From Bin87 sp965262485 (GTDB lineage: Bacteria; Chloroflexota; Dehalococcoidia; Lucifugimonadales; UBA3495), in assembly GCA_965262485.1 (NCBI GenBank), contig OZ253540.1, positions 2,914,001 to 2,978,000 on the forward strand: a stretch of 64,000 bases of DNA. Reading direction: 5' to 3'. The notes beneath the pieces were generated by a model. That model was not told the origin of the DNA. It worked only from the letters and a program-made list of their open reading frames with translations, and did not search any database. Positions 8,635 through 17,038 of the stretch are shown here, in pieces; the first letter of the stretch is position 1, and each line of letters opens with the position of its first letter. The position numbers and the translations under genes were made by a program.

Positions 8635-9609
8635 ATGATTCGCGAACACGAACATATCGTCCTAATCGACGACTTGCCGGACGACAACCTCAAAGCAGGC
8701 GAGGTCGGCACGGTGGTGCACGTTTACCCCCAGCACGACGCATACGAGGTAGAGTTTTTCTCCCCGGCCGGCAACACCATCGCCGTTGCCACTGTCGAGC
8801 GGGCGCAGGCCCGACCAGCTACTCCGGCGGAGGTTAAGCCGTTGCCAGTCCTTTACAATTACGCCCAAGACGGCATCGCCGTGCTGACCCTAAACAACCC
8901 GGAGCGGCGCAACGCACTGTCCTCACACACGTTGGCAGCGTTGGAGGAACGGCTCGATGAAATCGCCGCCGACCCCGCCGCCCGCGTCGTCGTCATACGC
9001 TCAGAGGGGCCGGTGTTCAGTTCGGGGCATGATTTGAATGAACTGGTTGAGGGGGATGCTGAGGATTATGCTGCGGTGTTTGCGGCTTGTACAAGGGTGA
9101 TGGAAGCGATTCGGTTGTTGCCTAAACCCGTCATAGCGCAGGTTCAGGGATTGGCGACCGCCGCCGGCTGCCAGCTGGTGGCCACCTGTGACATCGCCGT
9201 GGCTGCTGATACCGCGGCATTCGCGACCCCAGGCGTGCAAATTGGGCTGTTCTGCACCACTCCGGGCGTGGCGGTGGCCCGGTCGGTAATGCCCAAGAAA
9301 GCCATGGAAATGCTGCTCACCGGGCGTGCCATATCGGCGCAAGAGGCGCTGGAATTTGGCCTGATCAGCCGCATCGCGCCGCCCGGCGATTTGGAAGAGC
9401 AGGTTATGACCCTGGCAACGCAGATCGCCTCAACCAGCGCGCACACGCTGGCGTTGGGCAAGGCCGCCTTCTACCGGCAAATCGAGATGGATCGTCCCGC
9501 CGCCTACCAGTTCGCCAGCCAGGTCATGGTGGATAACCTGTTGGCCGACGACGCTAAAGAGGGCATCTCCGCGTTCCTCGAAAAGCGGCCGCCGGTTTGG
9601 ACGACGTGA
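8635..9609 (+). CDS. DUF4926 domain fused to ECHDC3-like enoyl-CoA hydratase
   Basis: Residues 1-58 are a complete DUF4926 domain (LKAGEVGTVVHVY, YEVEFFSPAGNTIAVATVE), normally a free protein of about 65 residues. Residues 67-324 are a crotonase-fold enoyl-CoA hydratase/isomerase. The latter matches the ECHDC3 branch (GLATAAGCQLVATCDIAVA, FATPGVQIGLFCTTPGVA) and lacks both glutamates that catalyse hydration in classic enzymes: Gln and Gly are at those positions. No stop, ATG or clear ribosome-binding site separates the two parts, although GTG/TTG codons exist in the linker (PATPAEVKPLPVLYNYAQ). The DUF6883/DUF4926 cassette therefore appears to have landed at the 5' end of a host gene and captured it. 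Confidence 0.82.
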   Translation: MIREHEHIVLIDDLPDDNLKAGEVGTVVHVYPQHDAYEVEFFSPAGNTIAVATVERAQARPATPAEVKPLPVLYNYAQDGIAVLTLNNPERRNALSSHTLAALEERLDEIAADPAARVVVIRSEGPVFSSGHDLNELVEGDAEDYAAVFAACTRVMEAIRLLPKPVIAQVQGLATAAGCQLVATCDIAVAADTAAFATPGVQIGLFCTTPGVAVARSVMPKKAMEMLLTGRAISAQEALEFGLISRIAPPGDLEEQVMTLATQIASTSAHTLALGKAAFYRQIEMDRPAAYQFASQVMVDNLLADDAKEGISAFLEKRPPVWTT

Positions 9610-9647
9610 CACTTGCTCGACCTGAATTGCCGCAACAGGAGAAGAAC

Positions 9648-9686
9648 ATGGCACTGCAGGAGTTCATGGGAGCGGACTTATGGTGA
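9648..9686 (+). other. Remnant of a duplicated DinB gene start
   Basis: A 12-codon reading frame (MALQEFMGADLW) preceded by a GGAGAAGAAC ribosome-binding site. The first six codons repeat the start of the DinB gene at 9942 (MALQEFIKGSFD), including the GGAGAA leader. It looks like the 5' end of the DinB gene, or of a former tandem DinB copy, left behind when the zinc-ribbon gene was inserted. Unlikely to make a functional peptide. Confidence 0.5.
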
Positions 9687-9928
9687 ATGCACGAACAACT
9701 CAGCCTGGTTTCGTGAATCATAATAACCAGGTCAACTTGGGGATCACCGATCCTCCGAGAGATGGCAATGATCACCTCCAGACAGTTTACGTGATGCGCT
9801 GCGGCAATTGCAGAGAGACCTACGGGGCAAATGGTTCTGACATCTGGCAACGGAAATGCCCGTACTGTGGTGACGGGCGGGCAGGGCTCTGCATTACAGA
9901 CGAAGAGAGTAACTGGCCTAACCCCTAA
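9680..9928 (+). CDS. Small zinc-ribbon protein
   Basis: An 82-residue protein starting MVNARTTQPGFVNHNNQ. A probable zinc ribbon is formed by MRCGNCRETYGANGSDIWQRKCPYCG, with two CxxC pairs 17-20 residues apart. This small family is common in accessory regions of environmental bacteria and has no known function. It lies between the remnant MALQEF start and the intact DinB start, which implies a recent insertion at the front of the DinB gene. Spacing to DinB is 13 bases. Confidence 0.6.
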   Translation: MVNARTTQPGFVNHNNQVNLGITDPPRDGNDHLQTVYVMRCGNCRETYGANGSDIWQRKCPYCGDGRAGLCITDEESNWPNP

Positions 9929-9941
9929 CACGGAGAACGCA

Positions 9942-10460
9942 ATGGCGCTGCAAGAGTTCATTAAGGGATCCTTCGACAGCAACTGGGAATGGATGGAGCG
10001 CTACGTTGACGGTCTGACCCAGGCCGAGATCGAGTACCGGCCCAACGACCAGTGCCATTCCATCGGGTTCATCCTGTGGCACTACGGGCGGGCGCTTGAC
10101 ATGTGGGTGCAATCGCTGGCCCGTCGGGGCGCTCAACTTTATGAAACGGAGTGGGCAGCCCGGCTGGGGTTCGCCCCCGAGCCAATGGACGTGGGATTCG
10201 GCTATACTGCGGACGACCTGAGTAACTGGCGCTGTCCTGACAAGGCGCTGCTCATTGAGTACGCCAACGCGGCCCGCGCCAATTTGCTGGGTTTCCTGGC
10301 AGAACACGACGACGCGTCGTTGACTACCACCACCATGACCAACCGGCGGGGCGAAACCATGGCGGTGGCCGATATGTTCCGGCTGTTGATTTGGGAAGTC
10401 AACCAACACGGCGGTCAGGCTGGGTACCTGAGAGGGATGCAGCGAGGACTGGGACAATAA
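9942..10460 (+). CDS. DinB family protein
   Basis: A 172-residue four-helix-bundle protein of the DinB/YfiT type, metal-dependent thiol or glycosyl transferases in characterised members. The metal-ligand histidines of the fold are plausible at HSIGFILWHYGRALD and WEVNQHGGQAGYLRG. The ATG at 9942 is chosen from the GGAGAA leader and the MALQEFIKGSF start; upstream in-frame codons belong to the zinc-ribbon gene region read in another frame. Substrate unknown. Confidence 0.8.
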   Translation: MALQEFIKGSFDSNWEWMERYVDGLTQAEIEYRPNDQCHSIGFILWHYGRALDMWVQSLARRGAQLYETEWAARLGFAPEPMDVGFGYTADDLSNWRCPDKALLIEYANAARANLLGFLAEHDDASLTTTTMTNRRGETMAVADMFRLLIWEVNQHGGQAGYLRGMQRGLGQ

Positions 10461-10536
10461 CCGCACCTGATCATTCTCTTACAATTGGGGGAAAGGCCGG
10501 GTGACCAATGGGGTCGCAACACAAGGAGTTACCATC

Positions 10537-11721
10537 ATGGCTGACCGCACACTGCAATATCGTTACAACCCCCTGCACCAGGACATCATCTGCTCCGATA
10601 CGGCGATTGACGAGTTGCCGGCCACAGTGGACGCTTTGGGAGCGAGCCGGGCGTTGATCACGTGCGGTCCAACTATCTTGCGAGCCTGCAACGTAGTTCC
10701 TCGGGTACAAGAAGCCCTGGGCTCGCGTTACGTGGGAACCTATTCGGGAGTCTCGCCTCACTCTCCGGTGGGAACCGTGGAAGAGGGCGTGGCCATGGCG
10801 AAAGAAGTGCAACCCGATATTTTTATCAGCGTAGGAGGCGGCAGCACCCACGACACTACCAAGGCCATCGCGACGCTGTTGGCCGAGGGCGGCGACATCC
10901 ACGACTACGAGATCATTTTCGAACCGCCGGATCGCATTACCGTGCCGCCCACGCCGTCACCCAAGCTGCCCATTCTGAGCGTCCCCACCACGATGGGTTG
11001 CGCCGAGTTCAGCCGCGGGGGTGGCGGTATCACCGACCACCGGCTGGGTCGGAAGCTGATTTTGGCCGGCGAGGGCGTGACTCACCGCACGGTGATTATT
11101 GACGGGGAGGCCCTGGCCACCACCCCGTTGCGCATACTGGTATCTACGGCGATTGGGCAACTGCGCATCGCCGTCGAAACCGTGTATTCCACTGGCCGCA
11201 ACCCTATCGGGGACGGTATGGCGCTGCATGCCATTCGCCTGCTTTTCGAGAACCTACCCCGTTGCAAGGATGGAGACATCGACACGCTCCTGACGACCAA
11301 GACCGCGTGCGCGCTGGCGTCGCTGGCGTCGTTTGGCGGGCTGGGGTTGAATACGGCCACGTGCCACCATGTGGGCGGGCTGTATGACGTGCCGCACGGC
11401 GAGGCCAACGCCATCCTGCTGCCCCATACGATGCGCTATAACCTGGACGCCTGCGCCGACCGGCAGCGGCTCATCGCTGAGGCCATCGGAGTTGCCAGCA
11501 GCAGCATGAGCGACGAGGATGCCGGCCTGGCAGCGGCAGACGCGGTGGACGGCCTGTGCCGGGACCTGGAGTTGCCGCGCACGCTCCGCGAGGTGGGCGT
11601 CCCGGAGGATGGCCTGGAGTACATCGCCACCGCGACGCTGCACGACCGCAGCCTGAGCACAAATCCCAAGCCAATCCGGGATGCTGGGCCGATCATGGAA
11701 GTGCTGCGGGCCGCCTACTGA
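10537..11721 (+). CDS. Iron-containing alcohol dehydrogenase family protein
   Basis: A group III, Fe-dependent dehydrogenase of 394 residues, close to the maleylacetate reductase type. Seen are the NAD-binding VGGGSTHDTTKAIATLL, the SVPTTMGCAEFSRGGGGI segment, and the metal-binding HHVGGLYDVPHGEANAILLPH. The start at 10537 follows an AAGGAG site by eight bases; an earlier in-frame GTG at 10501 lacks one. Likely reduces a small aldehyde or maleylacetate-like compound; the exact substrate is not deducible. Transcribed alone. Confidence 0.87.
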   Translation: MADRTLQYRYNPLHQDIICSDTAIDELPATVDALGASRALITCGPTILRACNVVPRVQEALGSRYVGTYSGVSPHSPVGTVEEGVAMAKEVQPDIFISVGGGSTHDTTKAIATLLAEGGDIHDYEIIFEPPDRITVPPTPSPKLPILSVPTTMGCAEFSRGGGGITDHRLGRKLILAGEGVTHRTVIIDGEALATTPLRILVSTAIGQLRIAVETVYSTGRNPIGDGMALHAIRLLFENLPRCKDGDIDTLLTTKTACALASLASFGGLGLNTATCHHVGGLYDVPHGEANAILLPHTMRYNLDACADRQRLIAEAIGVASSSMSDEDAGLAAADAVDGLCRDLELPRTLREVGVPEDGLEYIATATLHDRSLSTNPKPIRDAGPIMEVLRAAY

Positions 11722-11744
11722 ACCGCCCTACCGCGCCGGTCGAT

Positions 11745-12419
11745 TCAGTCGGCCGGCAAGTATTTGACGTTGGCCGCCTCTGCCCGCACGGTGTCTCTGG
11801 GATCGATTAGATTGCCGGCTACGACGGCGATAGTCTCGATACCGAACACGGTTGCCAGCGCGTCAGCCGAATCTCGCGCTCGTTGTATGTCGTGGGCGTC
11901 GATGGTCACCGACGCTTCCACCGCCACCAGAACCGGGGCGTGGTTGTCGGATATCTGCGCACGCATGATGAAGTCGGTACGCTCAACCCTGACGTATTGC
12001 TCCTGATTGATGCGACCTTCACGGTAGGCGTCATAGAGCTGGTCGGCGAACTCGTTGATTGGTTCCAGCAACTGGCTTTGCATAATGCGGGGTCGTATTA
12101 GATCCAGCCTCTGGCTGACGATAGACCTGAGATTCCGGTGCAGTCGGTTCTCCAGATCGCTGCCTTTCAGGTAGCTCACATCGATCTTCAGCTGGGCAAC
12201 GTCGGTCTTCAGTACCGCCACGTCCGTCTTCAGCACCGCCACGTCGGCTTTCAGCTCTGCGATGTCTTTCTCGATGCGGTCCAGGCGGGCCGGGATACCA
12301 AGAAATTCGTTGGTCAGCAGGGCACGCAACAGCAGCCGCTGGGCGTCCGGGTTGGCTTGCAACTCGGCGATGATGCGAGCGACTAACGATTCTGGGTCGA
12401 TTTGCGGTTCAGTGGCCAC
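11745..12419 (-). CDS. Coiled-coil protein with possible PD-(D/E)XK-like C-terminus
   Basis: A 224-residue protein. Residues 40-85 form a coiled coil of seven-residue units (ELKADVA, VLKTDVA, VLKTDVA, QLKIDVS). The C-terminal 100 residues alternate beta and helix: FIMRAQ, PVLVAVEASVTID, then a helix and IAVVAG. This resembles the nuclease-like C-terminal domain of DUF3782-type proteins, but a complete catalytic Lys motif is not visible, so activity is doubtful. It is convergent with the dehydrogenase gene, 23 bases apart. Confidence 0.6.
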   Translation of the reverse strand: MATEPQIDPESLVARIIAELQANPDAQRLLLRALLTNEFLGIPARLDRIEKDIAELKADVAVLKTDVAVLKTDVAQLKIDVSYLKGSDLENRLHRNLRSIVSQRLDLIRPRIMQSQLLEPINEFADQLYDAYREGRINQEQYVRVERTDFIMRAQISDNHAPVLVAVEASVTIDAHDIQRARDSADALATVFGIETIAVVAGNLIDPRDTVRAEAANVKYLPAD

Positions 12420-12464
12420 CCTTAGAGTTTACCATCTGTGAGTGTTCAACCTGGATACCGGGTG

Positions 12465-14426
12465 TCACAAATTCTCTATCGTTACCGGCTCTATTGCGTC
12501 GGTCAGCTCGAAGTCAAACACGCGGGAGTAGAAGTACAGCTCAGCCTCCAGCGCGCGCTTGATGTTTTCGGCGCGGCGGAATCCGTGCTGTTCGCCCGCA
12601 AAGGGCAGATAGGCGCAGGGTATCCCCTTCTCCCGAACGGCGTCGAACATCATCTCGGCCTGGTTGGGCGGGACGATGCGGTCTTCCAGACCCTGAAGGA
12701 GGATGATTGGGCAGGAGAGGCCGGAGATGTTTTGTATTGGTGAGCGCTGCCGGTAGATTTCGACTCCCTCGGGATACGGCGCCACCAGCCGGTCGAGATA
12801 GCGGGACTCGAACTTGTGAGTATCGGCGGCCAGGGTTTCCAGGTCAGACACACCGTAGTAGCTGGCTCCGGCGGCGAACACGTTGCGGAAGGTCAGCGCG
12901 GCCAGGGTCGTGTAACCGCCGGCGCTGCCGCCCCGAATCGCCAGGCGTCCGCCGTCGGCCAGTCCCTGATGTACCAGGTGCAATGCGGCGTTGGCGCAGT
13001 CATCCACATCGACGACGCCCCAATTGCCGTTGAGCAACTGACGGTACGCCCGGCCGTAACCCACGCTGCCGCCGTAATTGACGTCCACGACGGCGAATCC
13101 CCTGGTAGTCCAAAACTGGATCGACATATCCAGGGCCCCGGATGCCGCGCCGGTTGGACCGCCGTGACTCAGTACCAACAGCGGAGGTTTCTCACCGTCC
13201 GTTGCAACAAACTCGGGATTGCGCGGTTCATAGTACAGGGCATAAGCGGGCCGTCCGTCATTGGACGGGAATTCAATCCGCTGGGCCGGAGAAACGTAGG
13301 CAACGTCAACGGTGGTAGAAGATGACGAGCGCACGGTGTCCCAATGGCCGCTGTCGAGGTTCAGGCGTATCAGCGACACGGGCCGGTCGGCGGCGCCAGC
13401 GACGGCGATGGCCGTCCGGCCTGATACCGTCAGGTCGCCGCGGCCGGCTTCTGTAGCCGGCACGTCCAGAGCCGTCATTGTGCCGACAGATGGGTTCAGC
13501 AGGTTCAGCGACCATACACCACGCCGGTTAACGGAGCACACGATGCCACCATTGTTGGAGAATCCGTAGGTGCGGGCGCCAAACACCCATTGGGGCCGGG
13601 CATATTCCGCATCGTCCGGGTAGAGGGGTTCCGGTGCGCCATCCCGGTAGCGGTACAGGTTCCACCAACCCGTCTGATCGGCCACGTAGTGCAGCACGCC
13701 GTCGGGCGACCATTCCGGCTGGAACACCGAGATGCCATCCCCACCAGCCACCAGCGTCGATTCGCCCAACGACCCGTCGGCCAGCACCGCCGCCGTCCAC
13801 AGATGGGTGCCATCCCAGGGCATGTTGGGATGATTCCAGGACAGCCAGGCCAACGTACCGCCGTCGGGACTCAACCGGGGTGAAGCGACGAAATCCCAAC
13901 CCGAAGCCAACACCGTCTGCTCGCCATTGCCGTCAGCAGGAACGGCGGCGATGGAGTTGATGATGTTGTTGGGGCCGGTGTGGTCCTCACGCACGCAGAT
14001 GAGACGGTTTCGGTTGGAGTCCAACGCAGCGTCGGCGTATCGCAGGGGCGCGTCGGGGGTAACGGGCTCCGGTGCGCCGCCCGGCTGCACCCGGTAGATG
14101 CGCTGGTCGTCGAAGTTCGAGAACCAAAGCGTTCCTCCGCGGGAACACCACGCCCCGCCGCCATACTCGTGGACGCGGGTACGCGCGTTGAATGGCGGCG
14201 GGTTCACGTCGTCGGCGGCGTGGCCTGGGCGCTTCCGGACGATGACATTGCGCCCACCCTCGGAGGGTCGGGACTCGGTCCAGAGCACGGTATCGCCATC
14301 GATGGCAACCTGGCCCAGGCCCACCGACTCGGCGACGATGGCATCGGCAGTAATCGGCGAGCGCCAGGAACCGTAGGGTGCAGTGGTGGGGTTGGAATTA
14401 GTCAACAGACTTCTCCATTGGACCAA
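12465..14426 (-). CDS. S9 family prolyl oligopeptidase-like serine peptidase
   Basis: A 653-residue protein with an N-terminal beta-propeller (repeated WSPDG-like blades, residues 20-390) and a C-terminal alpha/beta-hydrolase domain. The catalytic Ser lies in GGSAGGYTT, the Asp in LEDRIVPPNQ and the His in GEQHGFRRAENI; LVLSHGGPTGA forms the oxyanion region. The family removes dipeptides or acylated N-terminal residues from peptides. No signal peptide, so cytoplasmic. The 225 bases upstream hold a perfect inverted repeat at 14552-14594. Confidence 0.9.
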   Translation of the reverse strand: MVQWRSLLTNSNPTTAPYGSWRSPITADAIVAESVGLGQVAIDGDTVLWTESRPSEGGRNVIVRKRPGHAADDVNPPPFNARTRVHEYGGGAWCSRGGTLWFSNFDDQRIYRVQPGGAPEPVTPDAPLRYADAALDSNRNRLICVREDHTGPNNIINSIAAVPADGNGEQTVLASGWDFVASPRLSPDGGTLAWLSWNHPNMPWDGTHLWTAAVLADGSLGESTLVAGGDGISVFQPEWSPDGVLHYVADQTGWWNLYRYRDGAPEPLYPDDAEYARPQWVFGARTYGFSNNGGIVCSVNRRGVWSLNLLNPSVGTMTALDVPATEAGRGDLTVSGRTAIAVAGAADRPVSLIRLNLDSGHWDTVRSSSSTTVDVAYVSPAQRIEFPSNDGRPAYALYYEPRNPEFVATDGEKPPLLVLSHGGPTGAASGALDMSIQFWTTRGFAVVDVNYGGSVGYGRAYRQLLNGNWGVVDVDDCANAALHLVHQGLADGGRLAIRGGSAGGYTTLAALTFRNVFAAGASYYGVSDLETLAADTHKFESRYLDRLVAPYPEGVEIYRQRSPIQNISGLSCPIILLQGLEDRIVPPNQAEMMFDAVREKGIPCAYLPFAGEQHGFRRAENIKRALEAELYFYSRVFDFELTDAIEPVTIENL

Positions 14427-14551
14427 GATTCGATACAGGCGCTACGTAGATGGTTAGCAGTTTGATTCTAGAAATCTGGCCGGGAACCCCGATTCTCCTC
14501 AAGCCGTTATTTTCTCAACGTCGATTATCGATGTAATATGGGGTTCTTGAA

Positions 14552-14594
14552 ACGTATTACAAACACCATCACGCCGTATACGACTGTAATACGT
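14552..14594. promoter_or_regulatory. Perfect 9-base inverted repeat upstream of the S9 peptidase gene
   Basis: ACGTATTAC at 14552-14560 is repeated as GTAATACGT at 14586-14594, separated by 25 bases. The spacing is too wide for a strong hairpin but suits two half-sites for a dimeric regulator. It lies about 130-170 bases upstream of the peptidase start. Nothing else is seen between 14427 and 14651. Confidence 0.3.
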
Positions 14595-14651
14595 CTGCTT
14601 GGCGTAGTGCAAAACCCGGCCAATGGCTTTCCGGCCAGACCTCTAGGCTCC

Positions 14652-15530
14652 TCACGCCACGGCAGGCATCACTTCGCTGGCAATGGTTTCCATGGTGGGG
14701 AAGACTTCCGCCGGGTCGCCGGAGTAGGGCGACACCACGATGCGGGAAACGCCCACGTCGGCGAAAGCCTGAGCGTTGGCGCGCATCTCAGCGGGGTTGG
14801 TTCCCAGAGTGAAACGGCCCGGCCGTCCACCCTGCAACGGCACGCTGACCGATACGGGAATGGTGGCCGGGTCCCGGTCGGCCCGCTCGGCCTGCTCGTG
14901 AAGGTATCGGATGCCCTGAGCCAGGTCTTCCGGGGGCATGGCGGTTGGATGCCATCCGTCGCCGTGGCGCGCGGCCCGGCGGATGGCGGCCCGGCTGGTG
15001 CCTCCGATGAGCAGCGGAACCCCCGTGGGACGCACTGTGCGGGGAGAAAACACCATGTCAGAGAACTGGAAGAACCGACCGGAATGCCGGGGGTTGTCCT
15101 CGCACCACAGCTTTTTCATTATCTCGATGGATTCGTCGGAGTACGCGCCACGCTCCGCAAACGGTACACCCATTGCCTCCAGCTCGGTGTCGATCACGCC
15201 AACTCCGACGCCCAGCACCAACCGGCCGTTGGACAGTTGATCCAGGGTTGACGCCTGTTTGGCCAGGCGCATGGGGTTGTGGTAGGGCAGAACCAGGACA
15301 CTGGTGCCCAACGTGACGCGCTCGGTTCGGGCGGCGGCAAAGGCGAGGATCGTCATTGGATCGTAGTAGGGTCGCTCGCCGATGCGTTCGTACACATAAC
15401 TTACGTTGAAAACATGGTCACTGGCCCACACCGAATCGTAGCCCAATTCTTCAGCGCGTACGGCGGTTTGCACCACGTCCTGCACGTTGGTCAAACCCTG
15501 GTTGTTGGATAACGAAAAACCGATGTTCAT
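14652..15530 (-). CDS. LLM class (F420-type) oxidoreductase
   Basis: A 292-residue luciferase-like TIM-barrel enzyme. The N-terminus (MNIGFSLSNNQ), AEELGYDSVWASDHV, TLGTSVLVLPYHNPMRLAKQ, LSNGRLVLGVGVG and PLLIGGTSRAAIRRAARHGDGW are hallmarks of the F420-dependent (TIGR03619-like) branch. Such enzymes move hydride between coenzyme F420 and an organic substrate. One of four LLM genes in the window. Confidence 0.87.
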   Translation of the reverse strand: MNIGFSLSNNQGLTNVQDVVQTAVRAEELGYDSVWASDHVFNVSYVYERIGERPYYDPMTILAFAAARTERVTLGTSVLVLPYHNPMRLAKQASTLDQLSNGRLVLGVGVGVIDTELEAMGVPFAERGAYSDESIEIMKKLWCEDNPRHSGRFFQFSDMVFSPRTVRPTGVPLLIGGTSRAAIRRAARHGDGWHPTAMPPEDLAQGIRYLHEQAERADRDPATIPVSVSVPLQGGRPGRFTLGTNPAEMRANAQAFADVGVSRIVVSPYSGDPAEVFPTMETIASEVMPAVA

Positions 15531-15627
15531 AGTTCATCTCCCGTGATGATGTTCACCCTCACCCCCGTATCAAGTACGGGGCAGGCTCCAGCCCTCTCCC
15601 ATCAAGGGAGCGGGAGTCCGAATTTTG

Positions 15628-15696
15628 CATCGATGGACAGGATAGACAGGATTGTGCGGAGATCAGGAAACATCCTGTTCATCCTGTGCATCGATG
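15628..15696. repeat. Inverted repeat of the CATCGATG-ACAGGAT type
   Basis: CATCGATGGACAGGATAGACAGGAT is mirrored at the other end by ATCCTGT-TC-ATCCTGT-G-CATCGATG, leaving a short loop. Related half copies (CATCGATG...GGACAGGATT) lie at about 34400-34430 and 34540-34555. It is one of several dispersed palindrome families here. It fills most of the space between the LLM and phosphotriesterase genes and may end transcription from both sides. Confidence 0.5.
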
Positions 15697-15707
15697 TTAG
15701 TAAAGAC

Positions 15708-16658
15708 CTAATCCGTAAAGAAGTTGCGGGGGTTGTTTACCATAATGGCGTCCACGTCGGCTTGGGTAGCTCCCAACTCCAGTAGGCGGGGCAATACGTT
15801 GCGCGTGATGAACAGGTAGCCGTCGGGATTGAACGCCTCCCGCTCACGCCGCAGTTCCTCGGACGGTTGAACCACCGGGGTGGAATGGTCGTGGGAGAGC
15901 ATCAACCGGTGAGCCCAACCCGCGTCGATGAGCTGTTTGACAACCTCGGTGCGCGATTCCCACCGGGGGGTCTCCGGAGTGCGGCCACCGGGATAACGGT
16001 CCAGACCCAGCCATACACCCTCATCGAGCAAGCCGGTCAGGTAGCCGACGTCGGTGTCGTCGTTGCTGTGGCCAATGTACACCCGATTCATGTCAACGCC
16101 TTCCTCTTTGAGGATGCGCACCTGCTGCTCACCCACGCGGTCGGGGGACCAGGTGTGCGTGCTGATGCGAGCGCCGGTGGCGTTGCAGGCCCGGGCAGCG
16201 GCGCGCAACACTATTTCCTCGTTTTCGGTAACGCCGCCCCGGTCGCTGGCGACCTTGATGATGCCGGCCTTGACGCCGGTGTCTTCGATGCCCTGCTCGA
16301 TTTCCTTGATGAACAGGGCGGCGACACGGTCAACGGGAGCGCCCCAAAAGATGCGGGGTACGGCCAGATGGTTCCCGGTGCATCCGATGACATGGACACC
16401 CGACCGGCGGCTGACGTCCTGCATCATGGCAACATCACGCCCCAAGTCCAGGGTTGTAACGTCGATGATGGTTCGGACGCCGCCCGCGTAGGCTTCGGTA
16501 AGCGCAGCGGTGGCGGCGTCGGCGATGGCCGGCAGGTCCTGGAAACCGGGATAGGTGGCCGCGGCGCCAGCGGCTCCCAGCGTAATGTGCTCGTGGCTCA
16601 GGGTGAACCCCAGATCGGCGGAATCCACCGGGCCCAGCACCGTGTTGACTGCTGACAT
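15708..16658 (-). CDS. Phosphotriesterase family amidohydrolase
   Basis: A binuclear-metal TIM-barrel hydrolase of 316 residues. Metal ligands are visible: LSHEHI near the N-terminus, the carboxylated-Lys strand GIIKVASDRGG, ISTHTWS, YIGHSND and the final Asp in LSHDHS. Members hydrolyse phosphotriesters or lactones. The ATG at 16658 is preferred over one at 16709 because MSAVNTVLGPVDSADLGF is the usual family start. The gene begins about 160 bases from the IS110 element and in the opposite direction to it. Confidence 0.87.
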   Translation of the reverse strand: MSAVNTVLGPVDSADLGFTLSHEHITLGAAGAAATYPGFQDLPAIADAATAALTEAYAGGVRTIIDVTTLDLGRDVAMMQDVSRRSGVHVIGCTGNHLAVPRIFWGAPVDRVAALFIKEIEQGIEDTGVKAGIIKVASDRGGVTENEEIVLRAAARACNATGARISTHTWSPDRVGEQQVRILKEEGVDMNRVYIGHSNDDTDVGYLTGLLDEGVWLGLDRYPGGRTPETPRWESRTEVVKQLIDAGWAHRLMLSHDHSTPVVQPSEELRREREAFNPDGYLFITRNVLPRLLELGATQADVDAIMVNNPRNFFTD

Positions 16659-16861
16659 TTTGATCCCTCCGATGGCGCCCGCACCGTCGCGGCGAGCGAA
16701 GAGTGGCAATCCGGATAAGACAACGGCCAGATTGCCACATTGCTACGTAACAATCAATGCGGCGGTGGAGCAGGGTTTTTCATTATCAGGCAGCAACCGG
16801 CGGGCCGCGTCTGTCATTTGTATGTTGTATATGCCTCGCAGATGGGCCAATCTGTGAGGCG

Positions 16862-17010
16862 GGCGCGAGGGGCGCGTCGTCTGTCATTGGGTGAGCTGGG
16901 CCTGAGGTCCAGGCTGCACCGACTCGCAGTAAGACACCCCTCACGCCGCCGGTGGTCGCTCCGAACAGATTCACGGGCCTGAGCCCGCATTGCAAGTGTG
17001 GAGGACCACC
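16862..17010 (+). ncRNA. Candidate bridge RNA of IS110 copy 1
   Basis: The left end of the element folds into two bulged hairpins. In the first, TCTGTCATTG (16880-16889) equals the left side of the target, a hairpin (GGTG...CACC, 16890-16920) follows, then CTCGCAG (16923-16929) complements CTGCGAG at the right junction. In the second, a GGTGGTC/GACCACC stem (16951-16957 with 17004-17010) encloses ACAGATTC (16965-16972, near-copy of ACAGATAC at the right end), a CGGGC-CTGA-GCCCG hairpin and TGCAAG (16991-16996), which pairs with CTTGTA at the circle junction with one G-T pair. This is the layout known for IS110 bridge RNAs. Confidence 0.75.
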
Positions 17011-17038
17011 GCATTATCACATCTGGGAGGTCTCAAAG

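Noticed and set aside
16740..17020. Open frames on both strands in the IS110 left end, repeated at copies 2 and 3
   Set aside because: They cover the proposed bridge RNA, change with small substitutions and show no protein-like conservation; the conserved feature is RNA pairing.
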